NCBI GenBank assembly: GCA_904063045.1
Contig: CAJFCJ010000015.1
Coordinates: 1,061,034-1,125,033 of the forward strand
Source of the DNA: Dimorphilus gyrociliatus
Lineage: Eukaryota > Annelida > Polychaeta > Dinophilidae
Length of the DNA: 64,000 bases
Direction: 5' to 3'
Shown: positions 11,891-21,012 of the stretch, piece after piece
Layout of the letters: each line of letters begins with the position of its first letter
How positions within the stretch are numbered: position 1 is the first letter of the stretch
Position numbers and translations under genes: made by a program
The notes under the pieces: model-generated
Told to the model about the DNA's origin: nothing
Seen by the model: only the letters and a program-made list of their open reading frames with translations
Database searches by the model: none

Positions 11891-13462
11891 CAATGTAATC
11901 TTTTAAATCATTAAAATTCCAATATTTAATTACAAAACATTGTTTTTATTAGTAAAATTTCAAATTAAAACTATCTCTTAAATATTGAATACGATATCCA
12001 TTTAAATTTTCAACTTAACTGTTAAGTGATTGGCTCTCAAACGAAACTTAGCATGACATACAAAACTGCTAGCTTAAATCAATAGTGTTTAGATGTTAAA
12101 CTGCCTACAAACAATAGATCATTTATGACAGTAAAGCGATGTCCAGAATATAATAGTTATATTTACTTTCGTGTAATATTTTGTTACTTTAAATGGATAG
12201 GACTAATTATTTCGTGTATATATTCAATTTCTTATAATAAAAGAGAAAATCTACTATAATTAAGCATTTATATTCTAATTAAATAAGTGAAAGCTAATTC
12301 AAGTGATTATCTATGTTGTTGTTTATTTGTGTATGTGTGTTCTTTTTTGCAATATGTTGTCTTTTAATGAAATCTTGTATATCCGATTTCCAACTCCTCA
12401 TCAGTGAAGTTTTGATAAGATAGATATAGGTAAAAAGCTACTGGAATATCGTCTATAGGAATTAATGAGAAATACTTTAATATCTTTAGTATCACAGCAA
12501 ATCGTCTACCTCCACTGCGAGGAAGGCGTATGCCTTGATGGAAAAGGCCCAACATAGTTAAATTTTACAGAATACATCGTCATTCGAGCAGAAATCTAGA
12601 AATGGTATAGGCTTATTAAATTGTATACTTACCTCTTCTAAGCCTGATGGATCGAGTAGTATTAGAGTGTCCAAAAATTTAACTGTAAGGAACGTTTTGA
12701 TGATGTGAAAATTTTTATATATAGAAGATTTATCAATGACAAACATGCAAGGAATTCCACAATGAATGAATTTCTTATATTAGACTCTAAATTAAAATAA
12801 ATTCTTTGTTATTTGCTTTTTATAGGAATCTTCCATCACTAGATTCGTTAATTCATATAAAATTCCTATAATGTCATAAGCGAAACAATTGATACACTTT
12901 AATTTGGAGATAAATTGCAGTAGTGCTATCATTTAAATAAGGATATTTATTGTTTGTTCAATCTCTATCTTCTCTATAACTCTCTGGTAGACTTGCAGTT
13001 TGATATATGAAACTATATGATCAAAAGTACAACAACCATTCACTATATATCTTTTTCTTCTACTCTTCCTCATTCTCTTCTTAAGAAAAAGGTATCTTTT
13101 CTTTCTTTATATAGTATTACTATTTATATAAAATACGTAGTTGTTTTTGTAACGTTATTCTTATTATTATCATTTTTTTATATCCTATAATCTCTGTCTT
13201 TTTAAGGAAATGTTTACTATTTTCTAAAACTTTGTTGTTTTTTTTTTAAAAAAACATTTTTCATTTTATTATGATTTGTGTTTAACGATAAGATGGAAAT
13301 AAATATTTCGTTTTCTATTGGACTGTTTGCTTTCAAGTTAAACTATCAATGACAATTTTTAGCGGGCGTTATTCGTAAAAGTAGACAAATAGAGAAAAAA
13401 GAAACGAAGTTGATGAAAAGAAAAAAATAGCCCAAGGCGAACGTCATAGACGGACTTGTTAT
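11891..13462. other. 1.6-kb intergenic region, mostly AT-rich
   Basis: Contains the Aven 3' end and the promoter side of the ankyrin/SOCS-box gene, a T-run/A-run palindrome at about 13237-13257, and a doubtful minus-strand gene (12370-12932) listed separately. Nothing else is supported. Confidence 0.5.
12370..12932 (-). CDS. Doubtful small minus-strand gene (unrecognised)
   Basis: Possible exons on the minus strand. An ATG at 12932 opens MIALLQFISKLKCINCFAYD and continues to about 12800. A second open stretch (about 12762-12631) reads KFIHCGIPCMFVIDKSS through LILLDPSGLEE and ends at a consensus donor GTAAGT. A TTTCTAG acceptor (about 12596-12602) leads in phase to ISARMTMYSVKFNYVGPF. I do not recognise the product, no strong acceptor joins the first two stretches, and the reading frames are short. 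Base composition is a little richer than the surrounding spacer. It could be a small unknown gene, a decayed one, or chance. Confidence 0.2.
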
Positions 13463-13554
13463 AAAGAGACGCCGTTCGCATACACACAGTCTTTTCTATT
13501 CGCCGACAGCAGGAAGTTGGCTTCGCTATTTACCAGCGTCTCTTTAGTTATAAG
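13457..13554 (+). promoter_or_regulatory. Promoter/5' UTR of SOCS-box gene with inverted repeat
   Basis: A TATA-like TTATAAA lies at about 13459-13465. AAAGAGACGC (13463-13472) is matched exactly by its reverse complement GCGTCTCTTT (13536-13545), 63 nt apart and ending ten bases before the ATG. If transcribed, the pair could close a hairpin over the leader; otherwise it may be a paired protein-binding site. Confidence 0.35.
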
Positions 13555-14754
13555 ATGTCGCTGAGGTGGAAGAGAAAGAAGCAACTCGTCTATGATACGT
13601 ATAGGCTTTCTTCCTCAAGTTCGCTTACTTCCCTTAACTACAAGACAACATCGGCTTATTCGGATTTACTGCAAAGGGCTGTTTCAGATGATAACGTAGG
13701 TACATTAAATGGATTAATATGCTCTGGAGCGGATATAAATGCTGCCGACCAGTTTGGAGATACCCCTCTAAGTTTAGCAATAAAAAGGGGACAGTACGAA
13801 ATGGCTTCTTATTTGATAGCAAATGGGTCCCGTGTGGAGCATTTACCGGCCGATTCCGTTGTTAGCAGTCTCGTAGAATCTGGAAAGATTTCTCTGATAA
13901 AGTCCCTACTGGAGGCCGGATACGACGTTGATAGTAAAGATGGCCTTGGAAACACTCTCTTGCATTACGCGCTTGAAAAAGGTAACTTTCCCGAATTGAT
14001 TACAACCATCCTTGACCTCTCCAAACCGAATGTCAACGCTAAAAACCTAAAGGGTAGAACCCCTTTTTCGCTGGCTCTTTTCTACCCGGATTCCTCACCC
14101 CATAATACAATCGAAAGGATGCTAAGAATGAATGCAAAACCATTCGATCCAATTCAAATTCAACTTGGTTCTAGCTCCAGGAGGGTTTCATCGTTATACG
14201 CAGCATGTTCCGTAGGTAAGGGAAGAGGTGTGCAAAAACTATTAGAATATGGTTTACACCCGGATGGCTATTTTTCGGGGAAGAAGAGCCGTAATTCATC
14301 ATTTGATTTAAATCAAAATTTTTGTCAGGAATTTCGACCAGTTTGCATCGCTATTTACAATTCAGACTTATCATCTTTAAAACTATTATTAAAATATAAC
14401 GCGGAAACTCAATTTGGAATTGGTCACGCCTTTTGCGTCTCTAGTTCTAAAATATGCCATTCCGACGCTCTAACTTTATCAATACGTCTTCGACGATACG
14501 ACGAAGCAAAATTACTACTTCAAACTGGTTCACGACTAAATTGGGAAGAGCTTGATAGACGTCAAATAGTAAAAGAATTCGAATTATTAAAAGCCAATTG
14601 GTTCCTAAATTTTTTAGCTACTCCATTATCCCTAAAGCATATATGTAGAGTAGAAATTCGGCGTTTATTGAAAGTTCCATTAAAAGCTCGAGTTTGTTTG
14701 CTTAAATTACCAAGAGCTTTAAGAAATTATTTGTATATGGAAGATATTTTATAA
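13555..14754 (+). CDS. Ankyrin-repeat protein with C-terminal SOCS box (ASB-type), intronless
   Basis: Single exon, 399 residues. Ankyrin repeats begin at about residue 35: SGADINAADQFGDTPLSLAI and NGSRVEH, then AGYDVDSKDGLGNTLLHYAL, NVNAKNLKGRTPFSLALF, and later degenerate repeats (YGLHPDGYF, KYNAETQFGIGHAF). The last roughly 45 residues (PLSLKHICRVEIRRLLK ... LPRALRNYLYMEDIL) form a SOCS box, with the BC-box start and the LPRAL segment typical of ASB proteins. Family role: substrate receptor of an Elongin B/C-Cullin 5 ubiquitin ligase. The substrate is unknown and I cannot assign a specific ASB orthologue. The stop codon lies inside the end of the macroH2A reading frame on the opposite strand. 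Confidence 0.88.
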   Translation: MSLRWKRKKQLVYDTYRLSSSSSLTSLNYKTTSAYSDLLQRAVSDDNVGTLNGLICSGADINAADQFGDTPLSLAIKRGQYEMASYLIANGSRVEHLPADSVVSSLVESGKISLIKSLLEAGYDVDSKDGLGNTLLHYALEKGNFPELITTILDLSKPNVNAKNLKGRTPFSLALFYPDSSPHNTIERMLRMNAKPFDPIQIQLGSSSRRVSSLYAACSVGKGRGVQKLLEYGLHPDGYFSGKKSRNSSFDLNQNFCQEFRPVCIAIYNSDLSSLKLLLKYNAETQFGIGHAFCVSSSKICHSDALTLSIRLRRYDEAKLLLQTGSRLNWEELDRRQIVKEFELLKANWFLNFLATPLSLKHICRVEIRRLLKVPLKARVCLLKLPRALRNYLYMEDIL

Positions 14755-15882
14755 TCTACCCAGTTCATACATATAACAAGCTTGACTTTCTTCATCGAAC
14801 AGTACAAAGTATATCTCTTCTATTCCTGAATCTTCATTACTAGCGAAATATTCATTTATTGCTGCTAGTATAGTTTCTGCAGCCATTTGTTTAGGAATTC
14901 CGGCTTTTCCACTTCCTACAGATGGAAAAGCAATCGATTTAACTTCATTCTCTTCTGCAACTTTTAAACACGAAAATATGGTTGACTTTAACTGTTCTGA
15001 ACAATCATCACCAGATGCAGACCACGTTGGACCATGACAGTGAATTAAACGGATATTATCATCAAGGGGGCTTATAACTGCGTCTGTTAGAGTTAATTGA
15101 CCATGAGATTTTCTTAAATCAGACATGGTCCTTCGAAGAGTTGGTCCCCCTTTCTTACTAATAGCAGTACCAACTTGACCACCCATGTAGAGTTTGGCGT
15201 TAGTTGGATTTATTAAGGCGTCAGCCTTAACATCCAATATGTCACCGCTAACGACGCTTAATCGCTGACCTCCTCCTAATCTTTTCTCTCTAAGTATCGT
15301 TATATTGGCGTCCTGTTTTTTCTTATTTGAAGTTTGTTTCTTCAGTAGCGTTGTTGCTTTTTTCGAAAGAGATATACGAGGAGACGATGGAGAGGTGGTC
15401 GCTGGTAATGTTCCTGTCACCTTCCTCTTCAGAGGAACAGTAGATGTTCCAAATAATTGTTTGACTTTTACTGCCGAAGAAGGAGCAGCGGCCTTACCAT
15501 TCAAATTATGTACCTTTCGGCCATCATTAGGTTTTATTAAACTTGGGAGAATCTTCGGTAGAACACCTCCAGAGGAAATGGTAACATTCTTCAATAGTAA
15601 GTCAAGTTCAAAATCGTGTGCAATAGCTAAAAATAAATGTCTAGGAGTGATAATCTTTTTCTTCATTTCTTTACAACAATTCCCGGCTAATTCTAGAACT
15701 TCCGCGTTTAAGTATTCAATAACAGCTGCAGTGTAAACTGGCATTGAAGAAGATAGTCTGAATTTTTTACCATAATATTTTCTCATCTTCTTTTCTATCC
15801 TCCCAACGGAGAATAATAAACCAGCTCTTTGCGACTTGGTTCTCCGATTGGATACCTTCTTTTTCCCACCTTTTCCTCTCAT
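14749..15882 (-). CDS. MACROH2A: Histone variant macroH2A, intronless
   Basis: 377 residues in one exon. Order: basic N-terminus, divergent H2A fold (about 15-120: SQRAGLLFSVGRIEKKMRK, VYTAAVIEYLNAEVLELAGN, ITPRHLFLAIAHDFELDLLL), basic linker (about 120-195) and a macro domain (about 200-377: SVVSGDILDVKADALINPTN, GGQVGTAISKKGG, FPSVGSGKAGIPKQMAAETI, ending FVLFDEESQACYMYELGRL). The GDI and GSG loops expected for ADP-ribose binding are present. Lengths match vertebrate macroH2A (about 370). MacroH2A is linked to repressed chromatin and metabolite sensing. The H2A half is far from canonical; for example LLKNVTISSGGVLPKI replaces LLGGVTIAQGGVLPNI. Vertebrate macroH2A genes have several introns and this one has none. 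Confidence 0.95.
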   Translation of the reverse strand: MRGKGGKKKVSNRRTKSQRAGLLFSVGRIEKKMRKYYGKKFRLSSSMPVYTAAVIEYLNAEVLELAGNCCKEMKKKIITPRHLFLAIAHDFELDLLLKNVTISSGGVLPKILPSLIKPNDGRKVHNLNGKAAAPSSAVKVKQLFGTSTVPLKRKVTGTLPATTSPSSPRISLSKKATTLLKKQTSNKKKQDANITILREKRLGGGQRLSVVSGDILDVKADALINPTNAKLYMGGQVGTAISKKGGPTLRRTMSDLRKSHGQLTLTDAVISPLDDNIRLIHCHGPTWSASGDDCSEQLKSTIFSCLKVAEENEVKSIAFPSVGSGKAGIPKQMAAETILAAINEYFASNEDSGIEEIYFVLFDEESQACYMYELGRL

Positions 15883-16139
15883 GTCTCATAAGATAACTCA
15901 ATTTAATCTGGCCAATATTATATTGCCTGTAAGATTACTATCTAGTGGTGTTGCTAAGGCCGATCAATAGCTGTGCTGTTAACAGAGAAGCTATAGGCCA
16001 AATACTCCTATATATAAATATACATAGTATATAAAACTAGACCTATTCATTATAAATATTGAAAGCAAAAAAGTTGTGAAAAGATTTATTTACGATTTGG
16101 ATTATTTATGAATAAAATAAGAAAAAGTTATGTTTATTT

Positions 16140-16916
16140 TTAATCAGAAAGTAAACAAGATGAGCGTCTTTTTTTCGGCCTACGGCGCTCTTCAACCTTA
16201 ACTAGACGCTTTTCGAAAGATGCATTCTCTAAGCAGGGTCTAATCGATCGTACTAGTTCCCCAACTTTCGCTTTCGATTTTGCATCGATGGCACCAACAA
16301 AGCCTGAAATCGTTCTCCAATCGGTCCAGAATAGCCAAAATTTTCCAATATCATCTTTAGCAGAGTCGGCTATTCTTGAAATCCAGAATTGCAGCCAAAA
16401 TAAATCTGAATTTGAGTACATAGAATTCCTTAGGCTACCTAATATTCTCCCAAAAACCACTTTATCACTCTCACTATTAAGGGAAGAGTAAATTCTTTCA
16501 GAAGTTATATAGAAATATTGATGAAATGTATAAAAGCGAAAGCGTCTTGTAAGACTATCATCAGACGATATTTGAATTTTAGCGTTAATATCAAGAATAA
16601 CTTTCAGCGTATCTTCTGTATCGATCAATTCAATTAATTTATGAAAATGAATTAAATATCCATCTTTTTCATAAAGAGTGAATAGAACCAAATTACAAGG
16701 CCATGACCAAGTGATTATGGCCCGGTAATCCCCGTATTCGACTGTGGTAGTGCATAAGGCTTCATCTTCTTCAATAGATCTTCTTAAGTTCTCCAACATC
16801 TTCGAATAACAGAAAGTAACGAATTTCCTACCAGGTTTTATAGAAAATCCCACAATAGATCGTTGCAAATTATCCGGTAAGCAACCAATTGTCGTTAAAT
16901 TTAGTTCACCGCTCAT
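16140..16916 (-). CDS. Unrecognised protein, 258 residues
   Basis: Open frame from ATG 16916 (MSGELNLTTIGCLPDN) to TAA 16140-16142. The frame stays open upstream through a TA repeat (16951-16982), but no ATG lies there, so 16916 is the start. The product mixes hydrophobic/aromatic segments (AIITWSWPCNLVLFTLYEK, FWLQFWISRIADS, FWLFWTDWRTISGF) with a very basic C-terminus (RRRPKKRRSSCLLSD) that could be a nuclear localisation signal. No signal peptide or clear membrane helix. I considered the XLF/PAXX/XRCC4 group because of the length and basic tail, but saw no convincing match. Codon use resembles the neighbours. A lineage-specific or fast-evolving gene is likely. Confidence 0.6.
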   Translation of the reverse strand: MSGELNLTTIGCLPDNLQRSIVGFSIKPGRKFVTFCYSKMLENLRRSIEEDEALCTTTVEYGDYRAIITWSWPCNLVLFTLYEKDGYLIHFHKLIELIDTEDTLKVILDINAKIQISSDDSLTRRFRFYTFHQYFYITSERIYSSLNSESDKVVFGRILGSLRNSMYSNSDLFWLQFWISRIADSAKDDIGKFWLFWTDWRTISGFVGAIDAKSKAKVGELVRSIRPCLENASFEKRLVKVEERRRPKKRRSSCLLSD

Positions 16917-16948
16917 CTTCTTCTTCCTAAATGAGTCTCTGCTTCTCC

Positions 16949-16950
<2 letters not shown>

Positions 16951-16982
<32 letters not shown>
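16951..16982. repeat. TA dinucleotide repeat
   Basis: Alternating TA run immediately upstream (on the minus strand) of the 16140-16916 gene; probably a promoter-side microsatellite. Confidence 0.8.
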
Positions 16983-16985
<3 letters not shown>

Positions 16986-17947
16986 GTATAAACATACGCT
17001 AAAAAGATAGAATTTCCCAATAATCAATCAATATGGAATGGTACCGAATTCGATCGAAAAGAAACTTTCCATATATTCTCCCTATGGCTATGAACAGAAT
17101 ACGTGCTTCTTAAATGAAACTCGAAAAAAAAAGACTATTTTTTCTCCATCTCATGAATATTCAGAATCCATCTCTATAGCTATTAGAATATTAAAATTCT
17201 TTTTACATAGTTATCTTTCAATTTCTAAATTTCTATCCTTTGGCTCCTTCCCGGTTGTTTTGTTGTCTTTACATTGTATCCAATATTCAGAGAATTGTGT
17301 AAGATCTTAAGTCAAGCCTGTCAAACGTGACGTTATACTTTAAATTACATAACAGATAGGAATTAACACTTATTCAGTCATGTTTTTATTAGATGGAAAG
17401 TTTGAGTTGTTTTTTTTTAAATAGAATGTAGAATTGAAAGAGGAAGAAAGAGAGAGTGAGTGAGATAGGAAGAGGAAGAAGAGTACTCATTGCTTTTTTC
17501 TTTACCGACAACTTTGCACGTTTTTTACGTAATTATAAATTAACGGGCTATTGAAGGAAAACGCAAAAAAAACAAGTAAAAGCGTCACTCAATAACTAAC
17601 GAAATACGATCCGAAAGACTATCGATATTATAGTAATATATGGCAAAAGTATAAATTTTTAGGACAATTGTTTTCTGTAAAAAAAAAAAAAGAAAAGAAT
17701 TTAATTATATATTTGAATAAATTATGTAAATGTATACATATTTTGTATAATACAACATATAAAAAAGAACAACTATGACATAAAAAAAGAATTAACTGAC
17801 ATTTTCTAACCTTTTGCTGTAATTTCATATTATTTAATTTGTTTACATTTTTCATAGTTTGTTAACTAAATTAACATAGATAAAAAAAATATTAATTATG
17901 AACAAACTGGTGTTTTTTTATAGCATAATAGTAATAATATAACAAGT
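16983..17947. other. Intergenic region
   Basis: AT-rich with a purine-rich AG tract at about 17438-17480. Short open frames here lack splice context or resemblance to known proteins. No gene is supported. Confidence 0.5.
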
Positions 17948-18432
17948 TTATAGGGATCTAGGAGAGTCCTTTTCAAGTTCTTCATTATTGTATGTTTCTT
18001 CGTATAAGTTCTAAAAAAGACATTTAAAATTATTAATATTAATAGCGAATGGAATTCTACTACCTCTGTATATCCATTTACTCTAGTTACCAGATAATGA
18101 GCCATTGTACTCAACCTCCTTGATTCAGATGCTAAGAAGGCTAAGGCTACATCAGCTCTAAAGGGATCCCATTGCATTAAATCTTTCTCCAATTTAAAGC
18201 GTAACCTGTAAGAGGCATTTAAATGCTTAACGAGACGTCGAAACGTAGTCATTGATAGGTTATTAGTGCTTCTCTCCAACTGTTCGATTAAGGAATAAAA
18301 TTCTGGCAGGTTATAGACGTAATTACGTTGAAATTCATTTTCGATTCTCCATCTGGTGGTCATTAACTGTAAGAGCGTCTCATCATCAAATCGTGCTTTG
18401 CAGTCTTCGCCAGTCTTCTGTGGTATATCCAT
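17948..18432 (-). CDS. Unrecognised two-exon protein, about 143 residues
   Basis: Exon 1 18432-18064 and exon 2 18010-17948, joined over a 53-nt GT-AG intron, give MDIPQKTGEDCKARFDDETL ... RVNGYTE followed by NLYEETYNNEELEKDSPRSL and a stop. The sequence is predicted almost all alpha-helical (WRIENEFQRNYVYNLPEFY, LIEQLERSTNNLSM, RRLVKHLNASYRLRFKLEK, ASESRRLSTMAHYLVTRV) and charged, with no signal or membrane segment, and looks like a small coiled-coil or adaptor protein. The short acidic C-terminus is only reached with the splice; without it the frame runs into hydrophobic sequence. I could not place it in a family. Confidence 0.6.
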
Positions 18433-19535
18433 TTTCTTAACTAAAATCCAATAGTCAAATTATTATATGTCCACCTTAAGAGAGTTTACGTCCAAATGAC
18501 TCTGTGAAATGCCTTTTAAAGGCGGGGAGTAAAAGGTCTCACTAATTAGTGATTGGCTAGTCATCATCGATTAGCCAATAGCGTTCAGTTTCAATTATTT
18601 ATTTACTTGATTAATGCTCGCTTGATAGGTTTTACTCATTGTATTCAAATTCTTATTTATTAGAACAAAACCTCAACTCCTACACTTATATAAACATTCT
18701 ATTCAGAGTCTCATTCTGCTTCTCTTTTTATTGAATTTTAATTAATTAAATGACGAAATAAAAAGTAGTTTACCTAATTTTACAATCTTTTCTATCTATG
18801 CTTTTTATGTGAATTAAAAAACATTCTTAATGGAATCTTTTTAAGAAATTATAGGCTTTTATTATTAACTTTTTGTTTCGTTCTAGAGTAGATTCTAGAA
18901 TGCATATTGTTTATTATATTTATAAAAATTTTATTCAAACTCTTTTTATCTAGAAAACTTTTAATTATATTTTGCCTTGAAAAAGGATAAATTTTTAAAT
19001 ATTCTCAAAGTATTTCCATATTCCATAGTAATTCATAATTTAAAGAAAACATAGTCGGCCATATTGACAGTAATTTCACCTTTTATCGTTTTCCCCCCCA
19101 TAAATATCGTTATATCTTTGATATTACGAAATGAATTTCCAATGAATTTTTTAGAGAATAAATCAACTTTGCTGAAAACGGAAATAACCAAAAAAAAGTA
19201 GTTTCGTGTCATTTTATGACAAAGGTTTTATGGCTTGGCGTTTTTCGTCACATACTGTATATTCTGTTTTATATATGCATGCTTTCTCCTTTCCTCCTTA
19301 TTAGCTTAATGATTAACGCGTCCCGAGAAAACTTGCAGTTTGAAGAGGACTATTTATTGCTTTCTTTCAAGTAAAAGTCACGTAGATTAAAGTTGTAGAA
19401 TTAATAATTTGAAATGCTATTTTCAAAATTTCTTTAATGAGAATGTAATAATCAACATTTGTTCCCTTAATTTTTGGTTTTCTTTTTTTTTGTATCCTAC
19501 ATAACAAATAACAATTATCAAAATGTGAAAAAATC
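18433..19535. other. Intergenic region with paired CCAAT boxes
   Basis: ATTGGCTA (18552-18559) and its reverse complement TAGCCAAT (18572-18579) form an inverted CCAAT pair about 120 bp upstream of the 18432 start; this is a likely NF-Y type promoter element. The remaining roughly 950 bp are AT-rich with no coding signal. Confidence 0.5.
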
Positions 19536-20033
19536 CTACATTAAGACTTCCGCAACAATTTTTAGCAATTCGAATAGTATTTCCAAAATTAAAGTTGGAA
19601 TTGAAGTAGACTCGGTAGTATTCTCGCCGGGTTTACTGGAATAGAATTCTGAATCAACATAAACGCTCATTGCAAATACGGATTCATCGGAGAAAGGATG
19701 TCCATAAACTCCTATATAAACCACCTTTTTTCTCTGATCATCAGCCACACCTACGACATCTAAACCACAGGTATCGGCCTTGTAGTCGTATTCTTCCCAT
19801 GTTGGTCTCTCAAAACGCTCTGATACATAGAGATCAGCATCACCTTTTAGCGATTTTAATTCTATCTTGCATATACCATGGCACTTTAAAGAGTAATATG
19901 TAAAATTTCCACCTCCTACCACTCCACGGATTGATTTCGATAGGTATTTCGCATTTTCCCAGTCAGTCCATATATTGCAAAAAGACGTTTTTAAAATTAT
20001 CAAAAATATGCTTAATTTATGTACAATGTTCAT
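19536..20033 (-). CDS. C6orf120: UPF0669 protein, C6orf120 homologue (secreted)
   Basis: Single-exon frame of 165 residues. Signal peptide at 1-19 ([19 protein letters not shown]). The conserved core [47 protein letters not shown] and [19 protein letters not shown] matches human C6orf120 ([47 protein letters not shown]). The C-terminus is hydrophobic ([19 protein letters not shown]), as in the family. N-x-S/T sites include NFT and NTT. The human protein is a small secreted glycoprotein reported to promote T-cell apoptosis; the function here is unknown. Confidence 0.92.
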   Translation of the reverse strand: [165 protein letters not shown]

Positions 20034-20478
20034 CCTAAACCGAGAATTTCTAAATTAAACCATTTATTCTTTCCAGACTCAAATTTTCCTACCTCGAACT
20101 TTGTTGTCTGCTAGTGACAACTGACTGGTACAGTGCTCCAACCACGATCTAGTGTGTTTGGCTGTCCCTAGAGCGTTCACCAGTGCACAATCTAGTACTT
20201 GTTTATATTTATCAATTCTTTAATATAAGCCTATTTTAAATTGTTTCCTTTGAAGAAAGTCGCTATCTCAAAATCTCTAGCACATTTATATTTAGAATTA
20301 ATTTAGGAAAAACACAGCAAAACAAAAAAGAAATAATATTTAAGACGAAAGACGGTGAAAACGTACTGTCCGGTGAAGTTTCTACTGTCAGTCTTTTCAT
20401 TATTATTTAAAATATGAAGATAGACTCTTAAACTACTAGTTAAATTCTAATCGGAAGAATATGCCTAGATGTTCCTTT
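20034..20478. other. Intergenic spacer C6orf120-TP53INP
   Basis: Promoter side of C6orf120 and 3' UTR of TP53INP, both on the minus strand. No coding exon seen. Confidence 0.5.
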
Positions 20479-21012
20479 TTAATAGCGTCTAGATTTATTG
20501 CGAGAACGTCCGGAGTTGACGATCTTGTTTCTAAGATTAAGTGATTTTCTCGACCAATACTGAGTTTCTTTTTTTCTCTTTTTCTTTTGTTCTATAATAT
20601 CGACTTTAGATATTTGATGAACATCTTTCGATGTAGAAGTACGGAGTGATTTTGAGCATCCTTCTCTTATCGGTACCAAATGCAGTCTTTGAGGGGGCGT
20701 TTGACTACGTCGAGCAGGTGATGACAAACGTCCATAGACGCTCATGCTTGGATGCTCTATTAGTAAATTTTCTATTGGCGAGGTGGCTAATTGCAGCACC
20801 TCAGTTGAGTCCGCGTTGAAGCAAGCTGGGGGCGTCACCAGCCAACTTTCATCCATGGCAGCCATACTCGAATTCGAGGTATCAGTATCAGGATGATCAA
20901 CATCAACCAAGATCCATTCGCCATCCAATTCCTCCTCGTACAAGTCTAAGTTCTTGTTCACCTGTTCCTCGGTGTTATCGGTCCAAATAAGGTTCGTCAA
21001 CGCAGAGAACAT
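20479..21012 (-). CDS. TP53INP: Tumor protein p53-inducible nuclear protein (TP53INP/DOR) homologue
   Basis: TP53INP1/2 link nuclear-receptor and p53 signalling to autophagy by binding LC3/GATE-16 family proteins. About 177 residues from ATG 21012 (MFSALTNLIWTDNTEEQ). The acidic segment DGEWILVDVDHPD is the LC3-interacting region (W-x-x-V, preceded by Asp/Glu). Two further family signatures follow: MDESWLVTPPACF and NLLIEHPSMSVYGRLSS, nearly identical to vertebrate TP53INP2. The C-terminal half is basic and Ser/Arg-rich (nuclear localisation) and ends RSRNKSRRY. An open stretch upstream of the chosen Met is hydrophobic and has no family similarity, so it is left out. Confidence 0.93.
   Translation of the reverse strand: MFSALTNLIWTDNTEEQVNKNLDLYEEELDGEWILVDVDHPDTDTSNSSMAAMDESWLVTPPACFNADSTEVLQLATSPIENLLIEHPSMSVYGRLSSPARRSQTPPQRLHLVPIREGCSKSLRTSTSKDVHQISKVDIIEQKKKRKKETQYWSRKSLNLRNKIVNSGRSRNKSRRY

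Noticed and set aside
15305-15736. 143-codon + strand open frame
   Set aside because: Lies wholly antisense to macroH2A coding sequence; macro-domain conservation is on the other strand.
16917-17027. N-terminal extension of the 16140-16916 gene
   Set aside because: Encoded by a TA repeat and starts at a non-ATG codon.
17038-17310. 90-codon + strand open frame
   Set aside because: No ATG, splice or family support; AT-rich composition and chance length.
19300-19345. tRNA-like sequence
   Set aside because: No A/B box pair or cloverleaf could be drawn; no tRNA found elsewhere by eye.
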